DNA of 53,726 nt, taken from positions 1-53,726 of the forward strand of contig JAFGNM010000021.1 of assembly GCA_016927015.1 (NCBI GenBank). The letters run 5' to 3'. The notes beneath the pieces are model-generated. The model searched no databases, was not told the origin of the DNA, and saw nothing but the letters and a program-made list of their open reading frames with translations. Each line of letters starts with the position of its first letter. The stretch's first letter is position 1. A program made the position numbers and the translations under genes. The DNA is from Candidatus Bathyarchaeota archaeon (GTDB lineage: Archaea; Thermoproteota; Bathyarchaeia; Bathyarchaeales; Bathycorpusculaceae). Below are positions 51,565 to 53,726 of this stretch, one piece after another.

Positions 51565-53012
51565 AAGAAATAAGCATAAACCCGATTACGCGGCTTGAAG
51601 GACACGGAAGCATTTCCATATTCCTCAACGACGCAGGCGAAGTTGAAAACGCTTATCTGAAAATCCCTGAACTTAGAGGCTTCGAGAAATTCTGCGAGGG
51701 AAGACGCGCTGAACTCATGGCTCAGCTCACCACAAGAATCTGCGGAGTCTGCCCCGTAGCCCACCACTTTGCGTCAGTCAAAACCTTAGACGCTGCGTTC
51801 AAAGTTGACCCGCCATCAGCAGCGAAGAAACTCAGAGAACTCATGTACTCAGGATACATCATCTACGACCACATACTGCACTTCTACTATTTGGGTGGAC
51901 CCGACTTTGTTGTTGGTCCTGACGCTCCCCCAGAAAAACGCAACATCCTAGGCGTAATCGAAAAAGCGGGTTTGGACGTAGCTAAAGAAGTTATTAAACA
52001 CAGAGCATATGGGCAGAAGATAACTGCGATTATCGGCGGCAAAGCTACTCATCCAGTGTGCGGCTTGCCCGGTGGCATATCAAAAGCGTTAAGCGAAGAG
52101 GACAGGCAGGAAATCAAAAAGATGGCTGTTTCCTCCGTGGAGTTCGCCAAGTTCAGCTTGAAGCTTTTCCATGACATAGTGCTTGGAAACCCCGATTACG
52201 TTGACTTGATTAAGAGCGACGCTTACACGATGAAAACTTACTACATGGGTCAAGTGGACGCTAACAACAAGGTTAACTTCTACGACGGAAAAATCAGGGT
52301 AGTCGACCCAAACGGCAGTGAATTCTTGAAGTTTGAAGCGAAAGACTACCTAACACACATCGGTGAGCACGTGGAACCATGGACCTACTCGAAGTTTCCG
52401 TTCCTGAAAAAAGTCGGCTGGAAAGGTCAATTCTACGGCAAAGACAACGGAGTCTACCGTGTTGGCCCGCTTGGGCGGTTAAACGCTGCTGACGGTATGG
52501 CTACGCCGCTTGCCCAAGCAGAGTACGAAGTGATGTACAAAACCTTAGGCAGACCAGTACACGGCACCCTAGCTTTCCATTGGGCGCGTTTGATTGAGCT
52601 GCTTTATGCTGCTGAGCGCGCAGTTGAGTTGGTGAATGACGCTGAAATCACGAGCACGAACATACGCAACAAGCCTGGCGAGCCAGGTGAAGGCGTGGGA
52701 GTGGTTGAAGCTGCGCGGGGGACACTGTATCACCATTACGTTCTGGACGAGAAAGCGCTGGTTAAGAATGTGAACATGATTGTGGCTACCACCAACAATT
52801 ACCCCGCTATCTGCATGTCCATCCGCGACGCGGCTAAGGGCTTGATACACAACGGCAAGGTTGACCAAGGCGTGCTTAACAAGGTTGAGATGGCTTTCAG
52901 GGCTTATGACCCGTGCTTCGCGTGCGCAACGCACCTCGCAGTGGGGCAGATGCCGCTGACCGTTAAGGTTTATGACAACCAGAAAAACCGGTTACAAACC
53001 CTCCAGCGGTAA
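51561..53012 (+). CDS. mvhA: F420-non-reducing [NiFe] hydrogenase large subunit (MvhA-like)
   Basis: This 483-residue subunit holds the Ni-Fe centre. The L1 motif is R-I-C61-G-V-C64-P and the L2 motif is D-P-C452-F-A-C455-A-T-H458, giving all four cysteine ligands. The N-terminus begins I-N-P-I-T-R-L-E-G-H-G. A 25-residue tail follows the L2 histidine, which the maturation protease encoded next should remove. It would oxidise H2 (or make it) and send electrons to HdrBC, probably through HdrA. No mvhD or hdrA gene is seen beside it. Confidence 0.93.
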   Translation: MKEISINPITRLEGHGSISIFLNDAGEVENAYLKIPELRGFEKFCEGRRAELMAQLTTRICGVCPVAHHFASVKTLDAAFKVDPPSAAKKLRELMYSGYIIYDHILHFYYLGGPDFVVGPDAPPEKRNILGVIEKAGLDVAKEVIKHRAYGQKITAIIGGKATHPVCGLPGGISKALSEEDRQEIKKMAVSSVEFAKFSLKLFHDIVLGNPDYVDLIKSDAYTMKTYYMGQVDANNKVNFYDGKIRVVDPNGSEFLKFEAKDYLTHIGEHVEPWTYSKFPFLKKVGWKGQFYGKDNGVYRVGPLGRLNAADGMATPLAQAEYEVMYKTLGRPVHGTLAFHWARLIELLYAAERAVELVNDAEITSTNIRNKPGEPGEGVGVVEAARGTLYHHYVLDEKALVKNVNMIVATTNNYPAICMSIRDAAKGLIHNGKVDQGVLNKVEMAFRAYDPCFACATHLAVGQMPLTVKVYDNQKNRLQTLQR

Positions 53013-53060
53013 ACCTTTTCTTTCCTTTTTCTTACTTCTAGTTTCTGTTGGCGTTTCAAT

Positions 53061-53558
53061 TTGGCTAAGGATGAGTATAGCGTTCAAGATGCGCTGGAAA
53101 AGTGGTTTGCGAGCGCAGACAGAGTTGTGGTGGCGGGTATCGGAAACCCCATTCGCAGGGACGATTTCGTGGGCGTAAAAATTGTTCAAGACTTAGAGGG
53201 CAAAGTTTCAGAGAAAGTCAATTTGCTTGAGTGTGAGACTGTTCCCGAAAGCTTCATGCAGGAAATAGTCGACCTTAAACCAAGCCACGTGCTCCTTATC
53301 GACGCCGCAATTCTTGGACTAAAACCAGGCGAGACAAGGCTTGTCTTTCCAGAACAGATTACGGCTTTCCCAGCAGTCACAACTCACGTGTTGCCTCTGC
53401 GCATTTTCTGCGAGTACATTACAAAAATGACGGAAGCGAAAATCGCTTTGCTGCTGATTGAACCTGAGAGCACAGAGTTCGGGGAAAGCTTGACATCAAC
53501 GGTGCAAGCAGTTGCAGAAAAAATCACGAAAATACTGCTCGAATTGTTCCCAGCCTAA
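53061..53558 (+). CDS. Hydrogenase maturation protease (HycI/FrhD family)
   Basis: A 165-residue peptidase M52 enzyme. It has G-I-G-N-P-I-R-R-D-D-F-V-G near residue 26, the metal ligand Glu in E-C-E-T-V-P-E-S-F, an Asp in L-I-D-A-A, and His in T-T-H-V-L-P-L. These bind the nickel of the precursor, and the enzyme then clips the C-terminal tail of the hydrogenase large subunit. The TTG start lies 49 bases after mvhA, so it is likely in the same operon. The remaining 168 bases to the window end show no gene. Confidence 0.9.
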   Translation: MAKDEYSVQDALEKWFASADRVVVAGIGNPIRRDDFVGVKIVQDLEGKVSEKVNLLECETVPESFMQEIVDLKPSHVLLIDAAILGLKPGETRLVFPEQITAFPAVTTHVLPLRIFCEYITKMTEAKIALLLIEPESTEFGESLTSTVQAVAEKITKILLELFPA

Positions 53559-53726
53559 ACCATTTCCAGCGCATTTAAAACCTTATTTCTTAACAAGATT
53601 GAAACCGGTATTCCTCTCCTAGCAGCGAGTAACGAGCTAACCCCCTCTACGTTTTCTGCATTGATTGGCTATTAGGCGGCAAATGCTTCGCGGTTTCAAC
53701 ATGCTAATGGTTGCGGAAAACAGCCA

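Overview
The window looks like a chromosomal segment of an uncultivated archaeon. Supporting signs are an archaeal-type tRNA m1A methyltransferase (TrmI), an archaeal RNase J, an archaeosortase, a PadR regulator with an archaeal TATA box, tRNAs without an encoded CCA, and a heterodisulfide reductase/F420-non-reducing hydrogenase operon. The gene mix resembles Bathyarchaeia-like lineages of the TACK group. That assignment is inference from family content, not from a marker phylogeny.

Region 1 (1-22.2 kb) is a surface-polysaccharide island. It holds glycosyltransferases of GT-A and GT-B type, a Wzx-like flippase, a pyruvyl-transferase-like protein, a PP-loop (QueC/asparagine-synthase-like) enzyme, two GNAT/FemAB-like acyltransferases, a large polytopic membrane protein, and Gfo/Idh/MocA dehydrogenases paired with DUF362 proteins at both ends. 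Set into it are a beta-helix exoprotein and a secreted protein with the Cys/Gln signature of an internal-thioester (TED/TQXA) adhesin domain. Genes from about 8 to 13 kb look clearly AT-richer than the rest, which suggests transfer.

Region 2 (22.3-29.4 kb) is a surface-protein locus. A secreted protein ends in a PEVP + membrane helix + basic tail sorting signal. After a structured terminator comes a 683-residue multidomain archaeosortase (sortase core, zinc ribbon, external domain, winged helix), with two small membrane genes behind it. Two related beta-sandwich-like exported proteins sit convergently, followed by a YdjM-like membrane hydrolase. The sortase lies beside the polysaccharide island, as exosortases do in bacteria.

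Region 3 (29.5-41.3 kb) is mostly conserved housekeeping: an ABC-2 exporter, a radical SAM/B12-type protein, TrmI, small proteins, RNase J with a kinase-fusion protein, PadR, and a group II PLP decarboxylase.

Region 4 (41.4-49.1 kb) is gene-poor accessory DNA. It has tRNA-Phe and tRNA-Val flanking two convergent mini-genes, several small basic or zinc proteins, relic repeats, an OB-fold protein, an internally duplicated membrane protein, and a DUF2178/XRE regulator pair preceded by three GTTAGA boxes spaced exactly 21 bp.

Region 5 (49.1-53.6 kb) is hdrC-hdrB-mvhG-mvhA plus a hydrogenase maturation protease, tightly coupled. It encodes H2-linked electron transfer to a heterodisulfide-reductase-type complex, but hdrA and mvhD are absent from the window.

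A recurrent oddity is that at least four genes have convincing in-frame coding sequence reaching back to a good Shine-Dalgarno with no ATG/GTG/TTG there, only near-cognates (ACG, ACG, ATT, ATC).
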